Of a stretch of 64,000 nt of DNA, positions 54,525 through 64,000 are shown piece after piece. Each line of letters starts with the position of its first letter. The first letter of the stretch is position 1. Below the pieces are notes generated by a model. That model was not told the DNA's origin, did not search any database, and saw only the letters and a program-made list of their open reading frames with translations. The stretch spans positions 42,629,268-42,693,267 of the forward strand of contig OZ022240.1 of NCBI GenBank assembly GCA_963978895.1, in the 5' to 3' direction. The stretch is from Erpobdella octoculata (Eukaryota; Annelida; Clitellata; Hirudinida; Erpobdellidae). The position numbers and the translations under genes are program-made.

Positions 54525-56312
54525 TCACAATTGGAAAACATTCATGATAAAAGATTGTACTTCTTCGCCAACCACAAATAAACGATTTGTTGTTGAATCA
54601 AAACAAACATCATTTGGTTGACATTCAGCATTAAACGATTTTACAAAATTAAAATTAAAATCATATACCTGAATATTTGTTTCATAAGAGTCACCAACAA
54701 ATAAGTTACAATTGTTGTCTGTTGTCAGTCTATGTCTAGTTAAGCCTGATTTTGAATTAATTTGTTTAATGATATCTCCTTTGCAGTTTATTAAATGAAG
54801 TCCTACATAATTTGAAATTGCAAAGTGATATTTTTTCAAGCCAGTAATGGAAACTGTATACTCGGGAAATACAATGACACGTACAATTTCGCCATTCAAT
54901 GTGATTTCAATTAATTTCTTATTTTCTAAAACAAACAATTTCTTATCCGATGAACCGACAATCGCATTTCCTTTAAACTTGAGTTTTATAGTTTTCTTCC
55001 AATCAGGACTGTCTTTCTGTTTTTCAAGATTATAAACATCCAGTGAGGAATCATTTAACATGCAAAAGAAATCATCAACTAATTCAATTTTTAAAATGTA
55101 TTCAATTCCTACAATTAAGTCAAAAGAAAAAAGATATTTATATGTTGTTTTGCAATAAACTTCAATTTTATAAGAATCTTCGTCTTTACTTGGACTCCCG
55201 ATATACACTTTTGTTTGGCTAATCGATAATTTGTGAAAATTACTGGTTATGGTAATCGATTTAATAAGCTCAGGTTGAATTTTATTAGTTGACATTAAAT
55301 TTCCTATTGAAAATTGTGAGGAATGAAATTTTGTATCCAACGGTTTTGGTTTAAAAACAAGATTCAACTTTTCATTAAAACACTTAAAAATCAATTCATA
55401 ATTTTTTCTTGAATTATTTTCATCTTCATCTAACAATTTAACATTATCATTTTCAATTGCTTCAATAAGATTAAGTGGATTAAAATGTTGAGACCATTTT
55501 TTATATTTTTCAATTTTTTCTTCAAGTTTTGTCTTCAGTTTTAACAATTTTTCTGAATAATAAATCAACTTTTGATCAATTTCATTGTTTTTTCTATCAA
55601 TAATGGCATTGAAATCATTTTGGCATGAATCAATAAAATTGATAAATTTAAGTTTGAGATCTTCGCAATGTTCTTGAATTTGTATTTTCAATTTTTTAGT
55701 TTCATTTTCAACAGACTGTTTTTGTGTATTAATTGCATTTAAATTTGTTTTCAGAGTTTCTATGTTGCTGTAGTTTTTAATTATTTCTTGCTCCAAGTTT
55801 TTGTGGAAGGTTTTTTTAAATTCTGCAAAATTTGTCAAAATGCAAGATTCATGATCAAAAGTTTTTTCTGATTCAACCCATTTCTGACAAGATTTGCAAT
55901 ATGATGCTTCAAAATCTTTTTTTGTCATCGAATTTATTTTTGCCAAAACGTGATTTTTTGTTGAAGGAATGTTTCTATGAACAGATACACATGATGAACA
56001 TAAATACAATTTGCATTCCAAGCAGAAACTGGTAACTTCTTCTTTGGAGCAAGTTCCACAGATTATTTTATTAGTTTCTGTAAGACATTCAATAAATTCA
56101 TTTTTCTTTAAATTTTCTAAACCTCCTTCAGGTATTTCAAAAAAAATATTACATTTTGGACAATTTATTTTGATTTCTTTGTTTGACATTTTTCCAATAA
56201 ATTTTCTTTTAAGACATTCAAAACAGAAACTGTGCAAACATGGAAGCATCCGAGCATCTTTAATTTCTTTTGAACAGATGAAACACTTTACAAAACTTGA
56301 ATAACTTTCCAT
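54525..56312 (-). CDS. TRIM-NHL-like protein, family 1 (595 aa)
   Basis: RING (C10, C13, C25, H27, C30, C33, C51, C54), B-box (about 85-121), Cys/His cluster (about 139-157), coiled coil (about 165-290) and NHL-like propeller (about 345-595) are all intact. Starts M-E-S-Y-S-S, a small change from the usual M-E-N. In the variable propeller loop it shares G-I-x-Y-I-L-K-I-E with the copy at 9590, though the two differ in length there. It is head to head, about 1.3 kb apart, with the copy at 57625. Confidence 0.9.
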   Translation of the reverse strand: MESYSSFVKCFICSKEIKDARMLPCLHSFCFECLKRKFIGKMSNKEIKINCPKCNIFFEIPEGGLENLKKNEFIECLTETNKIICGTCSKEEVTSFCLECKLYLCSSCVSVHRNIPSTKNHVLAKINSMTKKDFEASYCKSCQKWVESEKTFDHESCILTNFAEFKKTFHKNLEQEIIKNYSNIETLKTNLNAINTQKQSVENETKKLKIQIQEHCEDLKLKFINFIDSCQNDFNAIIDRKNNEIDQKLIYYSEKLLKLKTKLEEKIEKYKKWSQHFNPLNLIEAIENDNVKLLDEDENNSRKNYELIFKCFNEKLNLVFKPKPLDTKFHSSQFSIGNLMSTNKIQPELIKSITITSNFHKLSISQTKVYIGSPSKDEDSYKIEVYCKTTYKYLFSFDLIVGIEYILKIELVDDFFCMLNDSSLDVYNLEKQKDSPDWKKTIKLKFKGNAIVGSSDKKLFVLENKKLIEITLNGEIVRVIVFPEYTVSITGLKKYHFAISNYVGLHLINCKGDIIKQINSKSGLTRHRLTTDNNCNLFVGDSYETNIQVYDFNFNFVKSFNAECQPNDVCFDSTTNRLFVVGEEVQSFIMNVFQL

Positions 56313-56429
56313 TTTTAAGATTGCTAAATTGAAGTATAAAACAATTAATTTTTACAAAAACAATTCACCTTCAAAAAGGCTAAAAAGCAATCAAACCATA
56401 AAAACAATATTGTTCACACAAAAAACTCA

Positions 56430-56700
56430 TTTTTAAATTTTTATATATAAATTGACAGTCTGTGTGTATGTCCTTTATGCATTGCTACACCATTCAAACG
56501 ATTGTAATACATTAATGATAGCTACTAGAAAAAGGATTGTGTGAAAATAAATTGAGATCAGTCACAAAGTGAGCGGGAGCGAGAAAGCGAATTAAACGTG
56601 AATGAGAAAGCGAGCGGAAACTAGAAAATGAGCAGGTACAGGAAACCAAGCGGTATCGGAAAAGCAGCCGGGAACTGAAGAGCGAGCTGGATAAAGAAAA
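56430..56700 (+). mobile_element. Helitron-like element, 3'-truncated
   Basis: Same 5' part as 11565 and 42055 (TATATATAAATTGACAGTC, GTGTGTATGTCC). It breaks off within the GA-rich middle at about 56705 and lacks the hairpin/CTAG end. Confidence 0.5.
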
Positions 56701-57192
56701 CAAGTGAGCTCTTGCTTGCTTGCTTAAACATTAAGCTGGATTTTTTTTTCAAAAAATGATGAAGCTGTCTTACGAAGGCATGGGATGAAATGTAGTGATT
56801 TTAATTTGCTTGAACCAGGTTTGATCCACATTAAACAATCTTTAAAAAATGCTAGTAGATAGAACAACCGCATTATCTAATTACCACATTCAATAGTATC
56901 TAAACCACATTTCATATCTGAAAATTTGATAAAACCAAAAAAAAACGTCATTTACTATTTTAGTGAAAAAATGAATTTTGAAATAAGTTTTTGAAATGAA
57001 AAGATTTAAATGGTGCAAATTCTTGAACATTGACGAAACAATAATTTAGGCCAATATCCTGAATAAAACAAGCTGAACTATTATGGATTACCGTAAAGCA
57101 AAAATTCAAAAAATTTGTAAGAATGCTAGATTATGGTGTATTTTTCAAAAAATGCATTAAGAAATAATTGGTAGTTATGCAACAAAAAATTG
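56701..57192. other. Intergenic, no gene recognised
   Basis: Unique within the window. Short frames such as F-K-W-C-K-F-L-N-I-D-E-T hint at transposase debris, but this cannot be supported. Confidence 0.3.
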
Positions 57193-57600
57193 TTTTCAAT
57201 TATTCAAACAATTGTTTAATTATTGCAAACCTTGTATGTTTTTACGAATGTATCAAACTCTACAAAACTTATTCAGCAGTTTCCTAAGCAAAATCAACTA
57301 ACCAAACCAATATTTTGTTGGCAGTAAAATCAAGTTACGTCTTCAACACCCGATATTGCTTATTACGGTTTATTTAAAAAATTATTTGTCTAAACATTTA
57401 CATTTTACTTTAACTTCTTGCCTCAGCCAGTAAAAGTTTGTGAATAAGTTGCTACAGACTATTCAAAGCACTAGGCTGCTACAAATATAAATTATGAAAA
57501 TAATCGTGTATACTGTTCTGCTCTAGTGGTTTACAATAAAATACAGCTGTTTTTAACATTTAATATTATCTTTTTTGCTTAAACTTTTTAAACTGTTTCA
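57193..57600. repeat. Repeat B copy forming the 5' flank of a TRIM gene
   Basis: Nearly identical to 28575-28985. The hAT target region is present uninterrupted near 57450. Confidence 0.7.
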
Positions 57601-57624
57601 TAATTAAATTTAACAATTATAGAA

Positions 57625-59435
57625 ATGGAAAATTATTCAAGTTTTGTAAAATGTTTGATTTGCTCGGAAGAAATTAAAGATGCTCGAATGCTTCCATGTT
57701 TGCACAGTTTCTGTTTTGAATGTCTCAAAGTTTTTAATGAAAAAATTTCAAACAAAGAAAACAAATTAAAATGTTCAAAATGTGATATTTGTTTTCAACA
57801 ACCTGAAGGAGGTTTAGAAAATTTAAAGAAAAATGAATTTATTAAATCACTGAAACTAATAAAATATTTTGTGGATCTTGCTTAAAAGAAGAAGTTATTA
57901 GTTTATGTTTTGAATGCAAGTTGTATTTGTGTTCATCGTGTATATCTGCACATAGAAGAATTCCTTCAACAAAAAATCATGTCTTAGCAAAAATTAATAC
58001 CATGGAAAAAGAAGATTTTGAAGTATCATATTGCAAATCTTGTCAGAAATGGGTTGATTCAGGAAAGCTTTTTAATCATAAATCCTGCATCTTGACAACT
58101 TTTGCAGAATTTAAAATAACCTTTCAAAAAAATTTGGAACAAAAAACATTAAACAACTACTACGACATAGAAACTCTGAAAACAAATTTGAATTCAATTA
58201 ATATACAGAAACTCTCTGTTGAAAATGAAACTAAAAAATTGAAAATACAAATTCAAGAACATTGCGAAGATCTTAAACTTAAATTTGTCAATTTTATTGA
58301 TTCATGCCAAAATGACTTCAATGCCATTATTGATAGAAAAAGTAATACAATTAATCAAGATATAATTCTATATTCAGAAGAATTGGTAAAATTGAAGACA
58401 GAACTTGAAGAAAAAATTGAAAAGTATAAAAAATGGTCTCAACATTTTAATCCAATTAATCTTATTGAAGCAATTGAAAATGATAATGTTAAATTGTTAG
58501 ATGAAGATGAAAATAATTCAAGAAAAAATTATGAATTGATTTTAAAGTGTTTTAATGAAAAGTTGAATCTTGTTTTTAAACCAAAACCGTTGGATACAAG
58601 GTTTTATTCCTCACAATTTTCAATAGGAAATTTAATGCCAACTAATGAAATTCAACCTGAGCTTATTAAAACAATTGCCATAACTGATTATTTTGAGAGA
58701 ATATCGATTAGCCAAACAAAGGTGTATATCGGGAGTCTCGGAGATGATTCTTTTAAAATTGAAGTTTATTGCAAAACAACATATGCATACCTTTTTTGCA
58801 TTGATTTAAATATAACATTCACAAACACTATAGAAGCCTCTCTGGACGTCGAATTAGTTGATAATTTATTTTGCGTGTTAGACGATTCTTTACTGGATGT
58901 CTATAATCTTGAAAAACAGAAAGACAGTCCCGATTGGAAGAAAACTAGAAAACTCGAGTTTAAAGGAAATAGGATTGCCGGTTCATCGGATAAGAAATTG
59001 CTTGTCCTAGAAAATGAGAAATTAATTGAAATCACATTGAATGGTGAAATTGTACGTGTCATTATATTACCGGAATGTTTAAAATTCGAAGGTTCTTTTT
59101 CTTTTTCAAAAATTACTTGCTTGAAAAAATATCACTTTGCAATTGCAAGTCATCCAGGACTTTATTTAATAAACTGCAAAGGAGATGTTATTAAAGAAGT
59201 TTATATAGAACCAGGCGTCCAAGAACTGACAACAGACAACAATTGTAACTTATTTCTTTTCAATGGTTATGAAGAAAATATTCATGTATATGATTTTAAT
59301 TTAAATTTAAATTTGTTAAAATCTTTTAATCCTCAATGTCGACCGACAAATATTTGTTTTGATTCAACAACAAATCGTTTATTAGTTGTTGGCGTAAAAA
59401 ACCAATCTTTTATCTTAAATGTTTTCCAATGGTGA
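57625..59435 (+). pseudogene. TRIM-NHL-like gene, family 1, with a 4-bp frameshift
   Basis: The RING (57625-57790; ligands intact) is followed by a frameshift at about 57848, where four bases present in the paralogue at 29008 are missing. The first frame then stops at 57885. The rest (B-box, Cys/His cluster, coiled coil, NHL-like propeller) is uninterrupted in the other frame to 59435. In the Cys/His cluster the usual D-H-E-S-C is N-H-K-S-C. The propeller has two extra loops, E-A-S-L-D-V-E-L and C-L-K-F-E-G-S-F-S-F-S-K. A single small indel in otherwise open sequence means recent inactivation, or an error in the assembly. A product from the RING frame alone would be an 86-residue RING-only protein. 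Confidence 0.75.
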
Positions 59436-59452
59436 TGTTTATTTATTTGTAA

Positions 59453-59481
59453 CTAGCTGGATTACCCAGTGTTACTTGGTT
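59453..59481 (-). mobile_element. Helitron-like 3' terminus abutting a TRIM gene
   Basis: CTAG (59453-59456) 17 nt after the stop codon, with a degraded hairpin (ACCCAGTGTTACTTGG) beyond it. Same layout as 30804-30832. Confidence 0.5.
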
Positions 59482-62400
59482 TTTTGTCAAAAAATTACTT
59501 ATCGGTGGTTTATATGAAAATTTTTTATTTGTTAAATGCTTTTCAATTGTGACGATTTTACTTTCTAGCCGAAAGAAAATTCAAATTTCCGTGCAATGAT
59601 TATTAAGATTTGTATATTTCCACAAGGGCGCCCGCAGGAAATTTTTCTCTCTTCTCTCATATTCCCTCTCTCCCGTTTTTTTTCCTTTTCAAATCGCGAG
59701 GTCTTGGGGCTCAATTGAACCCCAAGAAAATTTTTGACTTTTTCTGTTTGAAATTGGTCATATAGAGTAAAAATTTCAGTTAACTGTTCAGTTATTTTAC
59801 ATCATAATAAAAATTCAAAAATGGTTTAAAAGCACACTGAAAATTACAAAAATGCTTTAATTGGAAAAGATTTATAACTCAGACACAGCCAAACTGTCCT
59901 TGTTACACATATTTTACCAATTTTTATTTTACTTCTGGGACTACAAAGTAGGATCGAAAAAAAGTGATTTGCTTGAAAACTCAAAAACTGGAAATTTGAA
60001 ATCATTAAAATTCAGTATTTTGGTTTTTCTTAAAAGATAATAAAATACCTGTTTTCTTATTTTTTTGGAGAAACTAGTTTCTGAACTTTGAGGATTTGTG
60101 TCTGTTAAAACTGGCTGAGTCCAATTCAGCACGGACCGGTCCAGGTTTCAATTTTGTGCCCATAAAACTGGCCAGTATGGGCTTAAAACGTTTGTCTAAA
60201 TAAGCCAGGCCTGGAATTTTCTGCCCATAAACTGAGCCTGACCAGGTTTCAAAACATTGTGTATGGATGCTCTATGGATGCATGATTTAAATTTTTTAAG
60301 TTCAATCAACCAAAGCCACGACGGGCACTGCTGTCATGGAATAAGTCATCACCATGGAATAATTTCTGTTTTTTTACGTTTATACAATTTTATACTTTAA
60401 AATGTTTAATTGTATTGATTCGCTGGAAGAAAATGCAGAGTTTGGCTAGTGTGGTGATGAATCCCTAAAATCTCCAATTATGGAATCACCCCAAAACTAC
60501 GCCATAATCTATACACTTGAAGTGTTGGTAAGACGCTTTTACAGAGTTATAATTTGTTAAAATTGATTTGATTTTTATTTACACTTACTTATTTTATATT
60601 TATTGCGTCGAAAATGAGGAATTAACACAAATGCAACAAAATTTTACCTATACTTGCAGCTTGGGGTCCGGATAACTCCGGATCGGGAATTTAGTACCGT
60701 TTTTTGCTTAATCCCACATCTTGGCGGACCTACACATAAAAATATTTTGGATGCTGTCGAAAAATCATAACAGCTACAAACATATAACTGACTTGAATCT
60801 AAAATAAAATAAATTAAAATCAAAATAAAATGTGCTATTTCTTTTAAAATCTTTGCCTTTACTTAATAACATAAAAAAACAATTTAAATCAATTTTTTTA
60901 AAAAGGTTATAGTAGATTTTTATATTTTGTAAGACACCCCATAGGTTCAAACCTGATGACTTCAAGCGTTTTATAGTATTTTGTTGAACGTATCTGAACA
61001 TGGCGTGGTCATTGAAATAACACTGATAAAATATTACAATGGTGTTGTTAACAAATAAACTCTAAAATGCATAAATTGTCACTTGTGAAACTCATGATTG
61101 CTCTGTTTATCAGCCGGCCGTACATAGATGGCCAAATTTTTATCACTCTACGACGTACCGGTGGTGGTCCACGGTTGGATTCTGCTTGTGTTTTTACATA
61201 ACTTGCTTTTTCAGAATCACTTCTGCCATTTTTATTATAGTCTTGTTTCACTTCTTCACATTCTGGTAATCATAATTTTGTTGAAATGGGCTTCAATGTT
61301 GATGGGGTGTCGGACATCCCAGGATGACGGAATATGTCGTAGGACCATTTAACCGTTCGCATTTCCAAAATCCATCATTCAAAATTACCAAAATATTGTC
61401 AGAGTCTTGGGAAGGTAAGGCTACTAGATGTCACAGAAGCATTCCATTTTATGAGAAACAAGCTTAATTATACCCTCTGGGGTGTGATACACCCTAGGTT
61501 GACGACATATGGTTAATAATTTATTAAATGTATGTTTTTGATGTGTACTGCTTTGTATATTTTCAATTTTTAAGAAAGGTTTTAAACGATTTTACTATAA
61601 ATTTCAAATATTTAAACAAAGCAGAGTGGGCCGCCAATTGATAGCCCCTGGGTTGGCCACCCATGATATAAAAAGACGTGTAACGTGTACCTACATGCAT
61701 TTAACTTGCTAAAACATTCAAAAATGTATATAACAGGCGCGTAATGTGCAAAGAAAAGTATATACTAAGTGATATTTAACTGTAATTCAACCTTATTCAC
61801 AATTAGAATTATCAAGTTTTCTATTTTAGCTGTAATCATTCGAATAAAATCAAATAAAATAAAAACATATTCTCACCTTCGAACAATTGCGATTAGTGCA
61901 CAAATTATTTATTTATTTGAATGCCCATTTGTCAAATGCACGAATTTTATGAATTCGGTATGGATTGGTAAATGTACTTAGAGACAGATTTGCAATCTGT
62001 GACTTTAAAAAAAATACATTTTCTTAAACTGCAGATGAGTTTGGCTATCTATCTAACTTTATTTAGTGCGCCTGGTCTTTTTAAAGTCATTTTCACATTG
62101 GAAGCATAAAGTGTTTGATATGAAAGGCTTGGAAATATAAAGATCTTAATAATCATTGCGCAGAAATTTGAATTTTCTTTCGACTATCACGGGTCATTTA
62201 TTTTCATTTTTATTTTAACAATAATCTAAATAAACTTAATTATTATCAGCGATCCATCATTCAAAACAAAAATTAATTATTCAAATACACGAGTTTTATC
62301 ACCGTTAAAAATTTCTGTTGCATAAAAAGTAATTTTTTACAACACCACTATTAATTATCATCTGTAAAATGTATTTACTAAACCAATTTTTTAAATCATT

Positions 62401-62636
62401 TTTTTTTTATTTTTTTAATTATACTCGAATTACGTTTTTATTTAATCAATAAAACAAATAAAAATATAAAAACCAAGCTAAATGAGTTCAATTTAATGAG
62501 AAAACAAAAACGTCACAATTGAAAAGCATTTATCAAATAAGAATCTTTTATACCAACCACCGATAAACAATTTTTTTTGACAAAAACCAACAAACGAAAA
62601 TCCTGTAAAAAACCCAAGTAACACTGGGTAACAGAG
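59482..62636. repeat. Duplicated interval between convergent TRIM genes, second copy
   Basis: Matches 30833-32291 plus 38084-40119, without the 5.8-kb foldback insertion. 60653-60660 (CTTGCAGC) is the empty insertion site. No gene recognised; see 38084 for the shared minus-strand frame. Confidence 0.75.
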
Positions 62637-62640
62637 CTAG
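62612..62640 (+). mobile_element. Helitron-like 3' terminus abutting a TRIM gene
   Basis: The best preserved example: ACCCA...TGGGT stem (62612-62629), 7 nt, CTAG (62637-62640), then T. The stop codon of the gene at 62658 is 17 nt beyond. Confidence 0.6.
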
Positions 62641-62657
62641 TTATAAATAAATATACA

Positions 62658-64000
62658 TCACAATTGGAAAACGTTTATGATAAAAGATTTTTCTACTTTG
62701 CCAACCACTAATAAACGATTTGTTGTTGAATCAAAACAAATATCTATCGGTTGACATTGAGCATTAAACGATTTTACAAAATTAAAATTAAATTCATATA
62801 CCTGAATATTTTTGTAAAAAGAGTCACTAACAAATAAGTTACAATTGTTGTCTGTTGTCAGTCTATGATTAGGCCTAGGGAAGCCTGGTCTTAAATCAAC
62901 TTGTTTAATGATATCTCCTTTGCAGTTTATTAGATGAAGTCCTAAATGATTTGAAATTGCAAAGTGATATCCATTCAAGCCAGTAATGATATATGTATAC
63001 TCGGGTAAAATAATGGCACGTACGATTTCGCCATTCAATGTAATTTCAATAAATTTTTTATTTTCTAAAACAAACAATTTCTTATCCGATGAACCGACAA
63101 TCGCATTTCCTTTAAACTCGAGTTTTATAGTTTTCTTCCAATCAGGACTGTCTTTCTGTTTTTCAAGATTATAAACATCCAGTGAGGAATCGTTTAACAC
63201 GCACAAGAAATTATCAACTAATTCGGCTTCTGTAGTGCAAAAGATTCTTATATTTAAATCAATGGAAAAAAGGTATTTATATGTTGTTTTGCAATAAACT
63301 TCAATTTTATAAGAACCATCTCTGAGACTCCTGATATACACTTTTGTTTGTCTAATCGATATTTTGCCAATATAATTATTAATGGCAATTGTTTTAATAA
63401 GCTCAGGTTGAATTTTATTAGCTGACATTAAATTTCCTATTGAAAATTGTGAGGAATGAAATTTTGTATCCAACGGTTTTGGTTTAAAAACAAGATTCAA
63501 CTTTTCATTAAAACACTTTAAAATCAATTCATAATTTTTTTTTGAATTATTTTCATCTTCATCTAACAATTTAACATTATCATTTTCAATTGCTTCAATA
63601 AGATTAAGTGGATTAAAATGTTGAGACCATTTTTTATATTTTTCAACTTTTTCTTCAAGTTCTGTCTTCAATTTTAACAATTTTTCTGAATAATAAATCA
63701 ACGTTTGATCAATTTCATTGCTTTTTCTATCAATAATTGCATTGAAATCATTTTGGCATGAATCAATAAAATTGATAAATTTAAGTTTGAGATCTTCGCA
63801 ATGTTCTTGAATTTGTATTTTCAATTTTTTAGTTTCATTTTCAACAGACTGTTTTTGTGTATTAATTGCATTTAAATTTGTTTTCAGAGTTTCTATGTCG
63901 TTGTAGTTTTTTGATATTTCTTGCTCCAAATGTTTTTGAAAGGTTATTTTAAATTCTGCAAAAGTTGTCAAGATGCAAGATTCATGATCAGAAGGTTTTT
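62658..64000 (-). CDS. TRIM-NHL-like protein, family 1, 5' part outside window
   Basis: The frame is open from the right edge of the window to a stop at 62658. The visible part starts K-P-S-D-H-E-S-C (end of the second Cys/His cluster), followed by the coiled coil (about 63975 down to 63600) and a complete NHL-like propeller. RING and B-box must lie beyond 64000. Sequence is closest to the copies at 9590 and 54525 in the coiled coil, and to 40141 by position in the duplicated block. It ends V-E-K-S-F-I-I-N-V-F-Q-L. Confidence 0.9.
   Translation of the reverse strand, partial: KPSDHESCILTTFAEFKITFQKHLEQEISKNYNDIETLKTNLNAINTQKQSVENETKKLKIQIQEHCEDLKLKFINFIDSCQNDFNAIIDRKSNEIDQTLIYYSEKLLKLKTELEEKVEKYKKWSQHFNPLNLIEAIENDNVKLLDEDENNSKKNYELILKCFNEKLNLVFKPKPLDTKFHSSQFSIGNLMSANKIQPELIKTIAINNYIGKISIRQTKVYIRSLRDGSYKIEVYCKTTYKYLFSIDLNIRIFCTTEAELVDNFLCVLNDSSLDVYNLEKQKDSPDWKKTIKLEFKGNAIVGSSDKKLFVLENKKFIEITLNGEIVRAIILPEYTYIITGLNGYHFAISNHLGLHLINCKGDIIKQVDLRPGFPRPNHRLTTDNNCNLFVSDSFYKNIQVYEFNFNFVKSFNAQCQPIDICFDSTTNRLLVVGKVEKSFIINVFQL

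Overview
This is a 64 kb stretch of an AT-rich animal nuclear genome. The evidence is GT-AG introns, tRNA-derived SINEs, L2/CR1-like LINEs, hAT, pogo and Helitron-like DNA transposons, a Ty3/gypsy relic, a short CCCTAA telomere-type tract, and a cluster of TRIM-type (RING/B-box/coiled-coil/NHL propeller) genes. A cnidarian, for instance a hydrozoan such as Hydra, would fit. That placement is an inference with low confidence, because no single-copy marker gene is present.

The core is an array of ten related TRIM-like loci, all intronless in their coding parts. Family 1 (RING, B-box, second Cys/His cluster, coiled coil, NHL-like propeller; about 600 aa) has seven members: 9590-11425(-), 14916-16697(-), 29008-30786(+), 40141-41946(-), 54525-56312(-), 57625-59435(+, frameshifted) and 62658-64000(-, cut by the window edge). 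Family 2 lacks the RING and has two B-box/coiled-coil modules before the propeller. It has two intact members, 21933-24296(+) and 47970-50489(+), and one decayed member at 1-1715(+). Smaller relics of the same genes lie at 3855-4020, 24736-24960 and 50935-51160.

The array grew by segmental duplication. The block 28575-41946 (convergent family 1 pair) is paralogous to 57193-64000. The block around 21933-25555 is paralogous to 47970-51880. The loci at 9223-12400, 39740-42890 and 54130-56700 also match each other. Three non-coding dispersed repeats recur with the genes. Repeat A (GC-rich, many GGCCCGGCCCG-like words) is at 5170, 20345, 32955 and 53785. Repeat B is at 12400, 18385, 28575, 43235 and 57193. 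Repeat C is at 4560, 12055, 42555 and 42895.

Mobile DNA is nested and often datable from uninterrupted paralogues inside the window. These include a 630-bp hAT derivative (12680-13309, TSD TGCTACAG), a 1360-bp pogo-like element (18719-20078, TSD TA), a 976-bp hAT-type element (25970-26945, TSD GTAGGAAG), and a 5.8-kb foldback element (32292-38075, TSD CTTGCAGC) whose empty site survives at 60653-60660. The foldback element encloses an apparently intact four-exon gene (34402-35220). Near 5-9 kb, a LINE is nested in a second LINE that sits in repeat A.

The most unusual pattern is that in six of the seven family 1 copies a Helitron-like 3' terminus (hairpin, 7 nt, CTAG, then T) lies at a fixed 17-nt distance from the stop codon, pointing at the gene; the seventh keeps the position but has lost the CTAG. 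Several copies have another Helitron-like end just upstream of the start codon. The genes and the rolling-circle ends therefore seem to have travelled together.
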